A stretch of 64,000 nucleotides of DNA, taken from assembly GCA_963736445.1 (NCBI GenBank), contig CAVTOY010000001.1, forward strand, positions 186,001-250,000, written 5' to 3'. The notes beneath the pieces are model-generated. The model was not told where the DNA came from. It saw only the letters and a program-made list of their open reading frames with translations, and did no database searches. Each line of letters starts with the position of its first letter. Within the stretch, counting starts at the first letter, position 1. Made by a program: the position numbers and the translations under genes. This DNA comes from Thiosocius sp963736445. Its GTDB lineage: Bacteria; Pseudomonadota; Gammaproteobacteria; Chromatiales; Chromatiaceae. Positions 8,661-18,322 of this stretch are shown here, in pieces.

Positions 8661-11471
8661 CTATTGAAGTCTTTGCAGGCGCCGCCTCGCATCAATCGCC
8701 CAGGGTGCGCCGCCGGCCAATCGAAGCGCCCGGGTGAGTTCGCGCTTCGATTCTGAGAGGCTGCCGAACTCCTCCAGCGCAACGCCTAGATGGTAGCGAA
8801 TCGTCGCCGATCGCCCGTTACGGGCGACCGCCTCGCGCAGAAGTGACAATCCTTCATTCAGTTCCCCCACCTGCACCAGTGCCCAGCCGAGCGTGTCCGT
8901 TATCGCGGGGTTCGACGGCGCCAGTTGATGCGCGCGCTGTGCGGCCTTGAGGGCGCGTTCACCGTCTACGTGCAACAACAGATTGGCCATGTTGTTGTGA
9001 ACCAAGGCCTCATTTGGAGTCAGCTCGATGAGGCGCTCATACAGCGGTAATGCGGCATCGGTCGCACCCCGTTGGTGGTGGGTTTCGGCGAGCGCGCGGA
9101 GCACAAGAGGATCATCGGGATGGGTATCTTGCCAGGCCTGCAGGTCGGCGAGCGCCGCCTCGCCTTGGCCAGCCAGGGTGCGCGCGCGGAACTGGCTGAC
9201 CAGCAACGCGGGGCGTTCGTTCAGCTGCACCGCGCGCGCATAGCTCTCGGCGGCTTGCTGGGGTTCACCCTGCGCCAGTTCGATGTCACCCTTTAGCGCC
9301 AGGGCGAAGAGATCGTCTGGTGCCGCCGCGAGCAACCGCTCGACCTCTTGGCGTGCTTCCTCCGTCTTTCCTTGTCGAAACCGGGTCTCTCCCAATGCCC
9401 TGCGCGCCGCGATTGCGTCCGGGTGCTCATTCAATACCTTCGAGAGTGTCCGGGCTGCGTCGTCATAGGCCCCGGCTGCCTGTTGCAGCCTCGCAGTACG
9501 CATAAGCTTTCGTGGGTCGTAACCGGCCAGCTGTGCAGTCTTTATCAATGTAGAGCGGGCATCTTCGGGCTCATTGCGGACCAGTTGCACGCGGGCGAGC
9601 GTCTCTTGCGCATAAAAGTTATCCGGGAGGGCACGATTTAGGGTCGCAGCAGTACCCATCGCGTCTGCGGGTCGCGATTCGGCCAGATAGAGATCGATTA
9701 GCTCGATGGTCGGGATCAGCGCCTTCACGTCGATCTGGCGAATCTTTTCATAGTGATCGATCGCAGAACGGGGATCATGCATGGCGTTTGCCAAGCGGGC
9801 CGATTCCTGGAGTGCCCGCACGTCGTTCGGATCTTCGGCAAGAAACCGGTCCAGGATACCCTCGGCCTCGCGATACCGCCCTTCGATTACGTAGAGCTTG
9901 GCGAGGTTGTACCTGGCCGGCCGAAAGGTCGGGGCCTTGGCGAGCAGCGCCGTCAGCATGCGGTGACCATTGGCCCGGTCGCCCCTTGCGATGGCCAGCG
10001 CGGCCTGCAGGTTGAGGACCAACAGATTCTCCGGCTGTTCTTCGACCAGCCGGTCGGCAATCTTACGGGCTTCATCGAGCCGGCCCTCCGCAAATAGCAA
10101 CATGGCGGTGTAGAGCGAAACACCCGCTATAGCTCCCGCCTGTTCATCGCCGACCAGCCGTTGCAGGATGTCGAGCGCCTGCTCGCGCTGGCCCTGACGG
10201 TACTGCAGGGCCCCGAGACGCCCGATCAGCGCGGGTCCGCCCTGGTAGTTCGCGATGGCGTCGCGATAGTAGCTTTCCGCCGCGATGTAATCGTTCAGCT
10301 GCGCATTCGCGTCGCCCAGCAGCCCCAGCGTTTCGGCGTCTGCCTGCCCCGCCGTGACCACGGGGACCAGGGCCCGCTTGGCCTCGTCAGGCTTTTGCAT
10401 GCCAAGGGCTATCCGGGCGAGGAGTTTCCGGACACTCACGTCTTCCGGGCGGGCCTGCAGATACAGCGAAATGGCCTGAAAGGCCCGCTCCGATTGGCCG
10501 TTCTCGTAGGCGATCGTACCCGCCAACCTGAGGAGTGGCGGGCTGTCGGCCAGATCCGATGGAGTGATCGGATTCAATATGTCGCTCGCTGCACTGAGGG
10601 CTGATTCCGCCTCTTCATCACGCCCAAGCCTCTTCAGTGCCTTGGATTGGAGGTAAGGCGCCTCCGGCATCCACGGGTAGGCAGCGCGCAGTTCCTGCAG
10701 CAGCGCCTCAGCCCTCGTCGTCTGATTGGCATCCAACAAGGCCGTGGCCTCTCCCAGGCCGGCCGAGCTGTTTCCCGGGTCCATATCTCTGGCCCGCGCA
10801 TAGGCCTCTGCCGCCTCCATATTCTTGCTCTGGGCATGCAATGCAGAGCCCTTGAGGAACCACGCTTGCGCGTCGTTCGGAAAATTTTCAACCGCGGCCG
10901 TGGCCAGGCGTTCCGCCTCGGCAAAGTCCCCCTCTACCAGCGGGATTCGTGCCAGACCCAGGGCGCCACCGGCGTGCAGCGGTTTGATCTTCAGGGCCTG
11001 CTCGAACGCGATGCCGGCGCCGGCTATGTCATTGCTGTTTAGTCTGGCAATGCCGAGTTCGACCCAGAGATCAGGCTGCTGATCGACCGCAAAATCGGTC
11101 GGCACCAGGCTGTCGATATTCAGCTGCTGTTTGCCGAGTCGGTTGCGTGCCCTCGCCAGGGGTAGTGCCGTGACAGAGGTATCGGCGCCCAGCTTATTTG
11201 CCGTGTCCAGCGCCTCTTCCGCCTGTTCGGCGTTTCCAAGTCCCAGTTGCACCCGCCCCATCAGGATGCGCGCTGATAGCTGACCCGGGTCCCGCGTCAG
11301 CGAGTTTTTCAGCTGGATCTCTGCCCCATCCAGGTCGCCGCTGTTGAAGCGAGCGACGGCGTCCTCGTAATAGCGCACCGCCTGGGGATCGGCGGCCGAG
11401 GCCCCGGGGGAAAAGACGGACACGGCGATCAACCCAAGAAGGGCAAGTGTGTTACGGCTCATGGTGTTCAT
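8661..11471 (-). CDS. prsT: PrsT-like TPR protein of PEP-CTERM/exopolysaccharide systems
   Basis: A 936-residue exported protein built almost wholly of tetratricopeptide repeats. A signal peptide (about 1-26, ending SPGASA) is followed at once by AVRYYEDAVARFNSGDLDGAEIQLKNSL in two stretches, the start typical of the TIGR02917 family (PrsT, usually about 900 residues). Repeats with the A-x-A-L-x-P pattern continue to the C-terminus with no other domain. Family members occur beside exosortase and exopolysaccharide genes and are thought to help surface polysaccharide assembly; the exact role is unknown. It faces the VPLPA-CTERM gene tail to tail, the only other exosortase-linked gene here. An alternative ATG three codons in gives almost the same protein. 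Confidence 0.85.
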   Translation of the reverse strand: MNTMSRNTLALLGLIAVSVFSPGASAADPQAVRYYEDAVARFNSGDLDGAEIQLKNSLTRDPGQLSARILMGRVQLGLGNAEQAEEALDTANKLGADTSVTALPLARARNRLGKQQLNIDSLVPTDFAVDQQPDLWVELGIARLNSNDIAGAGIAFEQALKIKPLHAGGALGLARIPLVEGDFAEAERLATAAVENFPNDAQAWFLKGSALHAQSKNMEAAEAYARARDMDPGNSSAGLGEATALLDANQTTRAEALLQELRAAYPWMPEAPYLQSKALKRLGRDEEAESALSAASDILNPITPSDLADSPPLLRLAGTIAYENGQSERAFQAISLYLQARPEDVSVRKLLARIALGMQKPDEAKRALVPVVTAGQADAETLGLLGDANAQLNDYIAAESYYRDAIANYQGGPALIGRLGALQYRQGQREQALDILQRLVGDEQAGAIAGVSLYTAMLLFAEGRLDEARKIADRLVEEQPENLLVLNLQAALAIARGDRANGHRMLTALLAKAPTFRPARYNLAKLYVIEGRYREAEGILDRFLAEDPNDVRALQESARLANAMHDPRSAIDHYEKIRQIDVKALIPTIELIDLYLAESRPADAMGTAATLNRALPDNFYAQETLARVQLVRNEPEDARSTLIKTAQLAGYDPRKLMRTARLQQAAGAYDDAARTLSKVLNEHPDAIAARRALGETRFRQGKTEEARQEVERLLAAAPDDLFALALKGDIELAQGEPQQAAESYARAVQLNERPALLVSQFRARTLAGQGEAALADLQAWQDTHPDDPLVLRALAETHHQRGATDAALPLYERLIELTPNEALVHNNMANLLLHVDGERALKAAQRAHQLAPSNPAITDTLGWALVQVGELNEGLSLLREAVARNGRSATIRYHLGVALEEFGSLSESKRELTRALRLAGGAPWAIDARRRLQRLQ

Positions 11472-11796
11472 CCAACAGTGTCTTCAGTGCGGTCCGCACC
11501 ACTGGGGGGGTTCACCGCCCAAGCCTTGCGAGACGGCCCGATGGAATCGTCCTGGCGCTTGCCACGATAGGCAGCATTCACAGGTCTCTCACCGAGTTTT
11601 TGGCGGCGCGCTAGGCGGTTTCTTGACCGGATGATTCCCTGGCGAAGCGGTAAGCCGCGCCGGGATGCCGTCCGTCCGCAGGTATCGGGTCTGTCTGGTA
11701 CTAGGCCGATCATGCAAAAGGTGGCGCAAGACGGCGCCACCGGGTGGAGAGAAGAGTGAGGAAAGGCCGGGCTCCGTTATGGACCCGGCCTCGCGC
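11472..11796. other. Intergenic region between PrsT and the protease
   Basis: These 325 bases hold no convincing gene. They contain the terminator for the protease (11716-11741) and presumably the promoter of the PrsT-like gene, which I could not locate. Confidence 0.55.
11716..11741 (-). terminator. Rho-independent terminator of the protease gene
   Basis: Read on the minus strand, GGTGGCGC and GCGCCACC form an eight-base-pair stem with a six-base loop, immediately followed by TTTT. It lies about 55 bases past the protease stop codon. Confidence 0.75.
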
Positions 11797-13995
11797 TCAG
11801 CGGCCCCAGCGCCCCAGATTGTCGAGGCTCTGCATCTTGCTAATACTCTGGCTGGTGCGCGCGCTCCTCGCAGCCTTTCTGCGGCGTCGTTCTTCCTTGC
11901 GCATCTGCCGACGCAACTCCCGTTTGCGTTGCCGCTCCAGTCTCGGGTCTTCGATCACTTTGTCTTCGATGATCTGGTCCTCGATCGGATCGATCGGTTT
12001 CGTCTCCACGATCGGCTCGTCCGGCAGCGGATCGATCGGTTTCGTCTCCACGATCGGCTCGTCCGGCAGCGGCTCGACCGGTTTCGGCTCCACGATCGGC
12101 TCGTTGGGCGGCGGCTCGACCGGCTTTGTTTCCACGATCGGCTCTTCAGGCGGCGGCTCGACCGGAAGCGTTTGCTCGATCGGCTCGTCCGGTACCGGCG
12201 GCGTCACAGGCTCCGGTTCGGGAGTTGGCTCATCCGGGACGGGCGCCTCGACGGTGAAGTTGACCGTGCTGCTGGCGCTGTTTCCAGCCGCATCCACGGC
12301 GGTCGCGGTAATCGGGTGGGACCCGGCGGCCACATCGCTCAGGTTCCAGCTGCACGAGACGCTGCTGGTTGCGGCGCAGCGCACCTTGCCGCCGGCCGAG
12401 ATGCTGATCTGCTGTACCTCCTCGTTGTCCGTGGCCATGGCGGACAGCTGAACACTGCCGGTACCAATGCTGCCAGGCGCCGGGCTCAGAATCGTCACCT
12501 CTGGCGCGATCTCATCCGGTATGGTGTTCATGACCTCGACCGATATCTCGCCGGCGCTGCCCTCGTTGCCGGCCTCGTCGAACGCCTTGGCGCTGATCCG
12601 ATAGATGCCGTCGACCATCTCGGTCGAGTCCCAGGCGAAGCGGTATTCGTTGCCGCCCACGGTCTGGGTCTCGCTGGCAACGACCCTGCCGTCGATCAGG
12701 AGATCGACCTGGGCCACACCGAATCCGTCGGTGGCCTCGACCACGATGGCGACCGTCTCCGAGACCGATGCCTCTGCGTCCGGGCTGACGATCGTGACCT
12801 CCGGCGCGACGTCGTCCGAGGTCTCGACGCCCGCCGCCATCTCTGCCGCGGCCTGGGCGTTCACCCGGCCAAAGCCATAGCCCGGATCCCAGCCCGGGGC
12901 CCCCAGGTCGACGGCGGTGTTGGTGATCACCGCCAGCACGTCGGTCGGCAACAGGCCCGGGTTGGCGGACATGATCAGCGCGGCCACCGCGGCGGTGTTC
13001 GGGCTGGCGAAGGACGTCCCGCTGACCGAGCTGTAGCCGCCGTTGCGCGCGGTGGTGAAGATGCCCGAGCCGGGTGCGGAGATATCCACGAAATTGCCGA
13101 AGCTGGAGTAGCCCGCCTTGACGTCGCTGCTGGTGGTCGCCCCGGCCACGTACAATGAGGGGTGGTTGCCATAGCCGTAGTCGGTGTTGTCGTTACCGGC
13201 CGAGACCATCACCACGCCGCCCTTGCTCATCATGTAGCTCGCGGCGTTGGCGATAGTGGCGCTGCCTGCGGCGCCGCCGAAGCTGAGGTTGGCGACGCGG
13301 GCACCGTTGTCGGCGGCCCAGACGATCCCCTCGGCCATGTCGCTGAAATAGGCCCAGCCATCCGAACTGTTGGTGATACGAATCGGCAGGATTTTCGCGC
13401 CCGGGGCGACGGAGGCCCCGCCGGTGAAGTTGTTGGTCTTGGCCGCGATCACACCGGCGACCCAGGTACCGTGGTTGTGGATATCGGCGGTATCGGTGTT
13501 GTTCGACACGGTGTTCCAGCCGCTCAGCACCTGGCCGGCGAGATCCGGGTGGTTCGGGTTCACGCCGGTGTCGAGCACGGCGACGATCACGCCGCTGCCG
13601 TCGGTGACCTGCCAGGCGGCGTCTGCGCCCATGGTCGGCAGGTGCCACTGGCGGCCGAACTCCGGGTCGTTGACCACGGCATCGGGCGGGATGCGCTCGT
13701 CGAGTTCGGCGAAGGCGATATGGGGGTGCTTTCTCAACAGCCGTGCAATGGCCTTCTCGGCCTTCGGCGGCACCTCGATCATCTGCACCGACGAGCCGCG
13801 CAGCTTGCGCTTTCGCTTCAGCTTTTTATTGATCTTTTTCAGCAGCCTATCGAACTTTTCGCTCTTCATTCCGGCGGCGGGCTTGACCAGGATGCGGCCC
13901 TCCGCGAAGCCCTCCTCGGCCAACGCGCCGGCCGTGATGCACAGGCTGATCAGGATCAACAGAAAGGCGAGTACAGGGATCCGGGGGGAATGCAT
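11797..13995 (-). CDS. Secreted subtilisin-family serine protease (S8) with Ig-like domains and Pro-rich repeat tail
   Basis: A 732-residue exported protease. After the signal peptide (1-26) comes a Lys-rich propeptide (about 30-100, inhibitor I9-like). The S8 domain (about 115-390) has the complete triad: Asp142 in VLDTG, His175 in NHGTWVAG and Ser328 in GTSFASP, with the oxyanion Asn268. Two Ig-like modules start APEVTI (about 398-490 and 498-585). The tail holds a tandem 14-residue Pro/Glu repeat (about 610-670) and ends in a very basic Arg/Lys-rich stretch. There is no membrane anchor or PEP-CTERM signal, so the basic end may bind the surface electrostatically. alr lies 175 bases upstream on the same strand; a shared transcript is possible. 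Confidence 0.93.
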   Translation of the reverse strand: MHSPRIPVLAFLLILISLCITAGALAEEGFAEGRILVKPAAGMKSEKFDRLLKKINKKLKRKRKLRGSSVQMIEVPPKAEKAIARLLRKHPHIAFAELDERIPPDAVVNDPEFGRQWHLPTMGADAAWQVTDGSGVIVAVLDTGVNPNHPDLAGQVLSGWNTVSNNTDTADIHNHGTWVAGVIAAKTNNFTGGASVAPGAKILPIRITNSSDGWAYFSDMAEGIVWAADNGARVANLSFGGAAGSATIANAASYMMSKGGVVMVSAGNDNTDYGYGNHPSLYVAGATTSSDVKAGYSSFGNFVDISAPGSGIFTTARNGGYSSVSGTSFASPNTAAVAALIMSANPGLLPTDVLAVITNTAVDLGAPGWDPGYGFGRVNAQAAAEMAAGVETSDDVAPEVTIVSPDAEASVSETVAIVVEATDGFGVAQVDLLIDGRVVASETQTVGGNEYRFAWDSTEMVDGIYRISAKAFDEAGNEGSAGEISVEVMNTIPDEIAPEVTILSPAPGSIGTGSVQLSAMATDNEEVQQISISAGGKVRCAATSSVSCSWNLSDVAAGSHPITATAVDAAGNSASSTVNFTVEAPVPDEPTPEPEPVTPPVPDEPIEQTLPVEPPPEEPIVETKPVEPPPNEPIVEPKPVEPLPDEPIVETKPIDPLPDEPIVETKPIDPIEDQIIEDKVIEDPRLERQRKRELRRQMRKEERRRRKAARSARTSQSISKMQSLDNLGRWGR
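11991..12158. repeat. Four 42-bp tandem units encoding a PxxPxxDEPIVETK repeat
   Basis: Units start at 11991, 12033, 12075 and 12117 with an exact 42-base period; a degenerate fifth copy follows. They encode 14-residue repeats of the form PIDPLPDEPIVETK inside the protease tail. Copies differ mainly at the PID/PVE and LPD/PPN positions, so the tract has both expanded and diverged and may vary in length between strains. Confidence 0.9.
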
Positions 13996-14170
13996 GGCGT
14001 CGTCACCTACCCTTTTGCGTGGTTACGCGGGCAAGTGTCGGCCGTGCCTTCGGGTTTTGTTAGGGAACGCCGGCGTGGACTGCCGCAAGTGAGAACGAGC
14101 GCACAACCGGGTGGGCAGGGCAATCCGACGGGGCTTGCTGCGACTGCATCACGTCGCGCATGCGGGCGGG

Positions 14171-15247
14171 TCAGCGATAGACGAGATGCACCCGGCGGGT
14201 CACGCGGGTGAAAAGCTCATAGGCGATGGTGCCACTGCGGCGGGCGACCTCGTTGGCACTGACGATGTCGCCCCACAGCTGCACTGGATCACCGATCTTC
14301 GCCTCAGCTTGGGTACTCAGGTCGACGGTCAACATGTCCATGGAGACGCGGCCGATCAACGGCACCACGCGACGGTTGACGGCCACAGGGGTGCCGTCCG
14401 GGGCATGCCGCGGATAGCCATCGGCATAGCCGATCGCGACGACGCCGACGCGGGTCGGGCGCTCGCAGGTGTAGCGCCCGCCGTAGCCGACGGATTCGCC
14501 GGCCGCCAGGTCATGTATGGCAATCAGGCGCGACTCGAGTCGCATCACCGGCGCGAGCGCAGCCGCGGCGCTGTGCGGTTCACTGAACGGCGAGCTGCCA
14601 TACAACATGATCCCTGGGCGGACCCAGTCGCCGTGGGTCGCCGGCCAGTTCAGTATCGCGGCGGAATTGGCCAGGCTGAATGGGCCCCCGATCCCGCCCG
14701 CCGTCGCTGCGAACCGCGTCAGCTGCCGATCGGTGGCCGCATCATCCGGCTCATCGGCACGGGCAAAATGGGTCATCACGACGATGTCGCGCACATTGGG
14801 GCTGGCCGCCAGGCGCGCATGCGCCGTCGCCAGTTGGTCGGGGGTGAAGCCGAGCCGATGCATCCCGGTGTCGATCTTCAACCACACCCCGAGCGGCTGC
14901 ACCGGGCGCGCCGCCAGCAGCCAGTCGAGCTGGGTGTGAGTGTGGATCACCAGTGTGAAACCCTGTGCGGCGGCCTGGTTTATCTCGGCCGGATCGAAGG
15001 CCCCCTCCAGCAGCACGATCGGGTTGCGGATACCGGACTCTCGCAGCTCCATGGCCTCTTCACTGCAGGCCACACCAAACCCGTCGGCCTCATCGGCGAG
15101 TGCGCGCGCCAGCACCACGGCGCCGTGGCCATAGGCGTTGGCCTTGACCACGGCCAGTGCCCGGGCGCCAGGCGCCAGCGACTGGGCGAAGCGATAGTTG
15201 GCGACGAAGGCCTGGATGTCGATAAAGGCGGACGTGGGTCGGCTCAT
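14171..15247 (-). CDS. alr: Alanine racemase
   Basis: PLP enzyme that interconverts L- and D-alanine for peptidoglycan. The 358 residues fit the family. The PLP-binding lysine is Lys35 in VVKANAYGHG. The C-terminal catalytic tyrosine lies in the SVGYGGRYTC region, and the IGYADGYPR and SMDML motifs of the C-terminal barrel are intact. It is the probable only copy visible; whether it is biosynthetic or catabolic (DadX) cannot be told, and no D-amino acid dehydrogenase is adjacent. The reductase gene lies 263 bases upstream on the same strand. Confidence 0.95.
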   Translation of the reverse strand: MSRPTSAFIDIQAFVANYRFAQSLAPGARALAVVKANAYGHGAVVLARALADEADGFGVACSEEAMELRESGIRNPIVLLEGAFDPAEINQAAAQGFTLVIHTHTQLDWLLAARPVQPLGVWLKIDTGMHRLGFTPDQLATAHARLAASPNVRDIVVMTHFARADEPDDAATDRQLTRFAATAGGIGGPFSLANSAAILNWPATHGDWVRPGIMLYGSSPFSEPHSAAAALAPVMRLESRLIAIHDLAAGESVGYGGRYTCERPTRVGVVAIGYADGYPRHAPDGTPVAVNRRVVPLIGRVSMDMLTVDLSTQAEAKIGDPVQLWGDIVSANEVARRSGTIAYELFTRVTRRVHLVYR

Positions 15248-15510
15248 GCGTAACGCGGCAGTGGCGTATGGGTCATCCTGGGGGCGAATCGGCAGTGTCT
15301 TGCAGGCGATCGCGGAAGTCCAGCCGCCCCGGGAGGATGCTTGCGCGCCACCATATCCGACGCTCAGGAACCCGCCGCTTTCGCTCCCGGGGCATCGCTC
15401 GCCGATGGCGGCCGGACGCCCCCGCCTGATGTCAGCCGGTGGGGCGCCCAGGGAACCGTTGGACGCGACCGATGGCGCTCTGGCCGCCAGACCGCCGGTG
15501 CTGCGTCGCC

Positions 15511-16503
15511 TCAGGCGTTGAGATCGACGATCACCCGGCCGCGGATGCCGCCAGTGGTGATCTTTTCGGCCAGTTCGGGCAGTTGTTCCAGGCTTGCGGT
15601 CTGGCCGATCTCACCCAGTGCCTTGGCCGGCAGGTCATCGACCAGGCGGCCCCAGGCGGCACGGCGTCGGTCTAGCGGACACATTACCGAATCGACGCCC
15701 CTCAGGCTGACGTTGCGCAGAATGAACGGCATCACCGTGGTCGGCAGATCGGCGCCGCCGGCAAGCCCACAGGCGGCTACGCAGCCACCGTAGCTGGTCT
15801 CGGCCAGCACCCGGGCCAGCGTGGTGCTGCCGACGGTATCGACCGCCCCTGCCCAGCGCTGGCCTTCCAGTGCGCGCGGCGGCTCACTCATTTCTGCGCG
15901 GCTCAGGATCTCGCTGGCGCCCAGCTCACGCAGGAAGCCCTCAGCGTCCGCCTTGCCACTGACCGCCGCAACCGCATAGCCGAGCTTGGCCAAGACGGCG
16001 ACTGCGATGCTGCCTACGCCACCCGACGCGCCGGTGACCACGACCGTCCCCTTGTCCGGTGTGATCCCGGCGTCTTCGAGCGTCATCACACACAGCATGG
16101 CGGTGAATCCGGCGGTACCGATGGCCATCGCCTGTCGGCTGTCCATGCCGGGCGGCAGGGGCACCAGCCATTTGGACTGCACGCGCTGGCGCTGGCTGTA
16201 GCCACCCCAGTATTTCTCGCCCACGCTCCAGCCGGTGAGCACCACGCGGTCGCCGAGTCTGTAGTCGGGGCTGGAGGATTCGAGCACGCTGCCGGCGAGG
16301 TCAATGCCTGGCACCAGTGGCCACTGGCGCACGATCTTGCCTTTGCCGGTGATCGCCAGGCCGTCTTTGTAGTTTAGGCTGGAGTATTCCACCGCCAGCA
16401 GCACATCGCCCTCGGGCAGGTCTTCATCGCGCAGTTGTTGGATGGTGTGGACAGTCTTGCCGTCCTCCTGAGTCAACACGAGGGCCTTGAAGGTGTCAGA
16501 CAT
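15511..16503 (-). CDS. acuI: Acrylyl-CoA reductase-type quinone oxidoreductase (YhdH/AcuI family)
   Basis: A 330-residue NADPH-dependent medium-chain reductase without structural zinc. The N-terminus (MSDTFKALVLTQEDGKT) and the motif SSLNYKDGLAITGKGKIVR are typical of the YhdH/AcuI group, which reduces acryloyl-CoA to propionyl-CoA. The nucleotide-binding Rossmann motif appears as VTGASGGVGSIAVAVLAKLGY split over about 150-170. AcuI acts in DMSP or 3-hydroxypropionate metabolism, and in many bacteria its main role is removing toxic acryloyl-CoA. No DMSP genes are nearby, so the detoxifying role is likelier. The subfamily assignment rests on remembered motifs. Confidence 0.85.
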   Translation of the reverse strand: MSDTFKALVLTQEDGKTVHTIQQLRDEDLPEGDVLLAVEYSSLNYKDGLAITGKGKIVRQWPLVPGIDLAGSVLESSSPDYRLGDRVVLTGWSVGEKYWGGYSQRQRVQSKWLVPLPPGMDSRQAMAIGTAGFTAMLCVMTLEDAGITPDKGTVVVTGASGGVGSIAVAVLAKLGYAVAAVSGKADAEGFLRELGASEILSRAEMSEPPRALEGQRWAGAVDTVGSTTLARVLAETSYGGCVAACGLAGGADLPTTVMPFILRNVSLRGVDSVMCPLDRRRAAWGRLVDDLPAKALGEIGQTASLEQLPELAEKITTGGIRGRVIVDLNA

Positions 16504-16719
16504 AATTGGCTCCTAGCTGATGGGCAGCGGTTGTTAGCAGAGAACCGCAGCCTGCGCGGATGAGCCGTACTATGCCCGCAAATGGAGCGGCAGGAAAATT
16601 TTGGCGGTCAATAGTTCCTCACGGCTTTGGAAGACCTGCCCGTATCGGTGCGATGCGCTTTGCTTGTCAGCACCTTACGAGATTGCCTCATATGCGGCAG
16701 GGTATCCGGTCTGATCCCG

Positions 16720-18159
16720 TCAGCCACCGAGCAGCGCGGGTTTGTCACCGCGGCGCTGACGCGACGGACGCTGCGGCTGTTTGACACGGCTACTTTCCGC
16801 CCTGTGCGCCCGATTGCCGTCGACGTCCTTCTCGGGACGTTTGCGATTGCCGTCGGCCTCGCCCGCCTTCGGTCGCGACGCCTGCGTGCCGCCGGATGGC
16901 TTGGGCAGGTTCTCGGGGCGGCGGCTCGGCCGCCGTTGGCCGGGACGCCCGTCGCGACCCCCCTGATTGCGCCCACCCGTGTTGCCTCGCCCGTTCGGGA
17001 TGGGTTCGGCGCGAATGCTCGGGTCGGGTTCATACCCCGGGAGTGTCTCACTGCGCAGTCTGCGTCCGAGCAGCCGCTCGATATCACGCAGCAGCTTGTG
17101 TTCATCGACACAGACCAGCGACATGGCCTCGCCCGCGTTGCCGGCCCGTCCGGTGCGGCCGATACGGTGGATATAGTCCTCGGCGACGTTCGGCAGCTCG
17201 AAGTTGACTACGTGCGGCAGCTGGTCGATGTCCAGCCCGCGTGCGGCGATATCGGTCGCCACCAGGATCCGCACGGAGCCGTCCTTGAAGCCCGCCAGCG
17301 CACGGGTGCGCGCGGCCTGCGTCTTGTTGCCATGGATTGCCGCGGCCGACAGGCCGTCGCGTTCCAGCTGCTGGGCGAGGCGGTTGGCACCGTGCTTGGT
17401 GCGGGTGAAGACCAGCACCTGGCGCCAGTTGTTGGCACCGATCAGGTGCGACAACAGTTCCCGCTTGCGCTCCCTGTCGACCGGATGCACCACCTGGGCC
17501 ACGCTCTCGGCCGTACTGTTACGTGGTGCGACGTCGATGGCCACCGGGTTCTTGAGGAGCTTGTCGGTCAGCGCGCGGATCTCGGACGAGAAGGTTGCGG
17601 AGAACAGCAGCGTCTGGCGCTTGTCCGGCACCAGCGCCAACACCTTGCGGATATCGTGGATGAAGCCCATGTCGAGCATACGATCCGCCTCGTCCAGCAC
17701 CAGGATCTCGATCGCGGACAGATCGAGCGTGCGCTGTTGCACGTGATCCAGCAGCCGGCCCGGGGTCGCGATCAGGATGTCGACGCCCCGGCGCAGCTGG
17801 GCGATCTGCGGATTGATCTTGACGCCGCCGAATATCACCGCGGACCGGAGATGCTGATGACGGCCATAGGTGCTGACGCTCTCGGCAACCTGCGCGGCCA
17901 GTTCGCGCGTCGGCACCAGAATCAGGGCCCGTGGGTGGTGATCGGCGGCGCCTTTCGCCCGGGCGGTGGTCAGACGCTGCAGCATAGGCAACGTGAAACT
18001 GGCGGTCTTGCCGGTCCCGGTCTGCGCGGCGGCGAGCACGTCGCGGCCCTGCAGCACGACCGGGATCGCCTGTTGTTGAATAGGGGTGGGGGTGGTGTAA
18101 CCCTGGTCGGCAAGCGCGCGCAACAGGGCCTCCGAAAGGCCGAGAGAATCGAACGACAT
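16720..18159 (-). CDS. rhlE: DEAD-box RNA helicase, RhlE-like
   Basis: ATP-dependent RNA helicase of about 479 residues, probably for ribosome assembly and RNA decay. All core motifs are present in order: Q motif (TTPTPIQQQAIP), AQTGTGKTA, PTRELAAQ, TPGRL, DEAD in VLDEADRMLDMGF, SAT, ARGLDID and HRIGRTGR. The last 90 or so residues are a disordered Gly/Arg/Pro/Lys-rich tail for RNA contact, like RhlE. The ATG at 18159, preceded on the minus strand by AGGA, gives the family start MSFDSLGLSEALL. The open frame runs 73 codons further upstream but that part has no family resemblance. It lies downstream of the Kef-type antiporter. Confidence 0.93.
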   Translation of the reverse strand: MSFDSLGLSEALLRALADQGYTTPTPIQQQAIPVVLQGRDVLAAAQTGTGKTASFTLPMLQRLTTARAKGAADHHPRALILVPTRELAAQVAESVSTYGRHQHLRSAVIFGGVKINPQIAQLRRGVDILIATPGRLLDHVQQRTLDLSAIEILVLDEADRMLDMGFIHDIRKVLALVPDKRQTLLFSATFSSEIRALTDKLLKNPVAIDVAPRNSTAESVAQVVHPVDRERKRELLSHLIGANNWRQVLVFTRTKHGANRLAQQLERDGLSAAAIHGNKTQAARTRALAGFKDGSVRILVATDIAARGLDIDQLPHVVNFELPNVAEDYIHRIGRTGRAGNAGEAMSLVCVDEHKLLRDIERLLGRRLRSETLPGYEPDPSIRAEPIPNGRGNTGGRNQGGRDGRPGQRRPSRRPENLPKPSGGTQASRPKAGEADGNRKRPEKDVDGNRAHRAESSRVKQPQRPSRQRRGDKPALLGG

Positions 18160-18322
18160 GAAGATTAAGTTTCCTGGGACACCCACACAGGCGTTATCGC
18201 CTGATGCGGTCGAGGGGTGTGGGTAAGTAGCGCCACGCGAGGGCGGCGAGAGATCAGGCGCAGACCGACTTTGCGCTGTGAGTGACGAGGATACCACAGG
18301 GACCGGGGGCGCGTCGCTCAGT

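Noticed and set aside
11665..13158. Plus-strand 497-codon frame
   Set aside because: Antisense to the subtilisin-like protease; composition is a mirror of the repeat and GC-rich coding, with no domain.
16627..18168. Plus-strand 513-codon frame
   Set aside because: Antisense shadow of the RhlE-like helicase gene.
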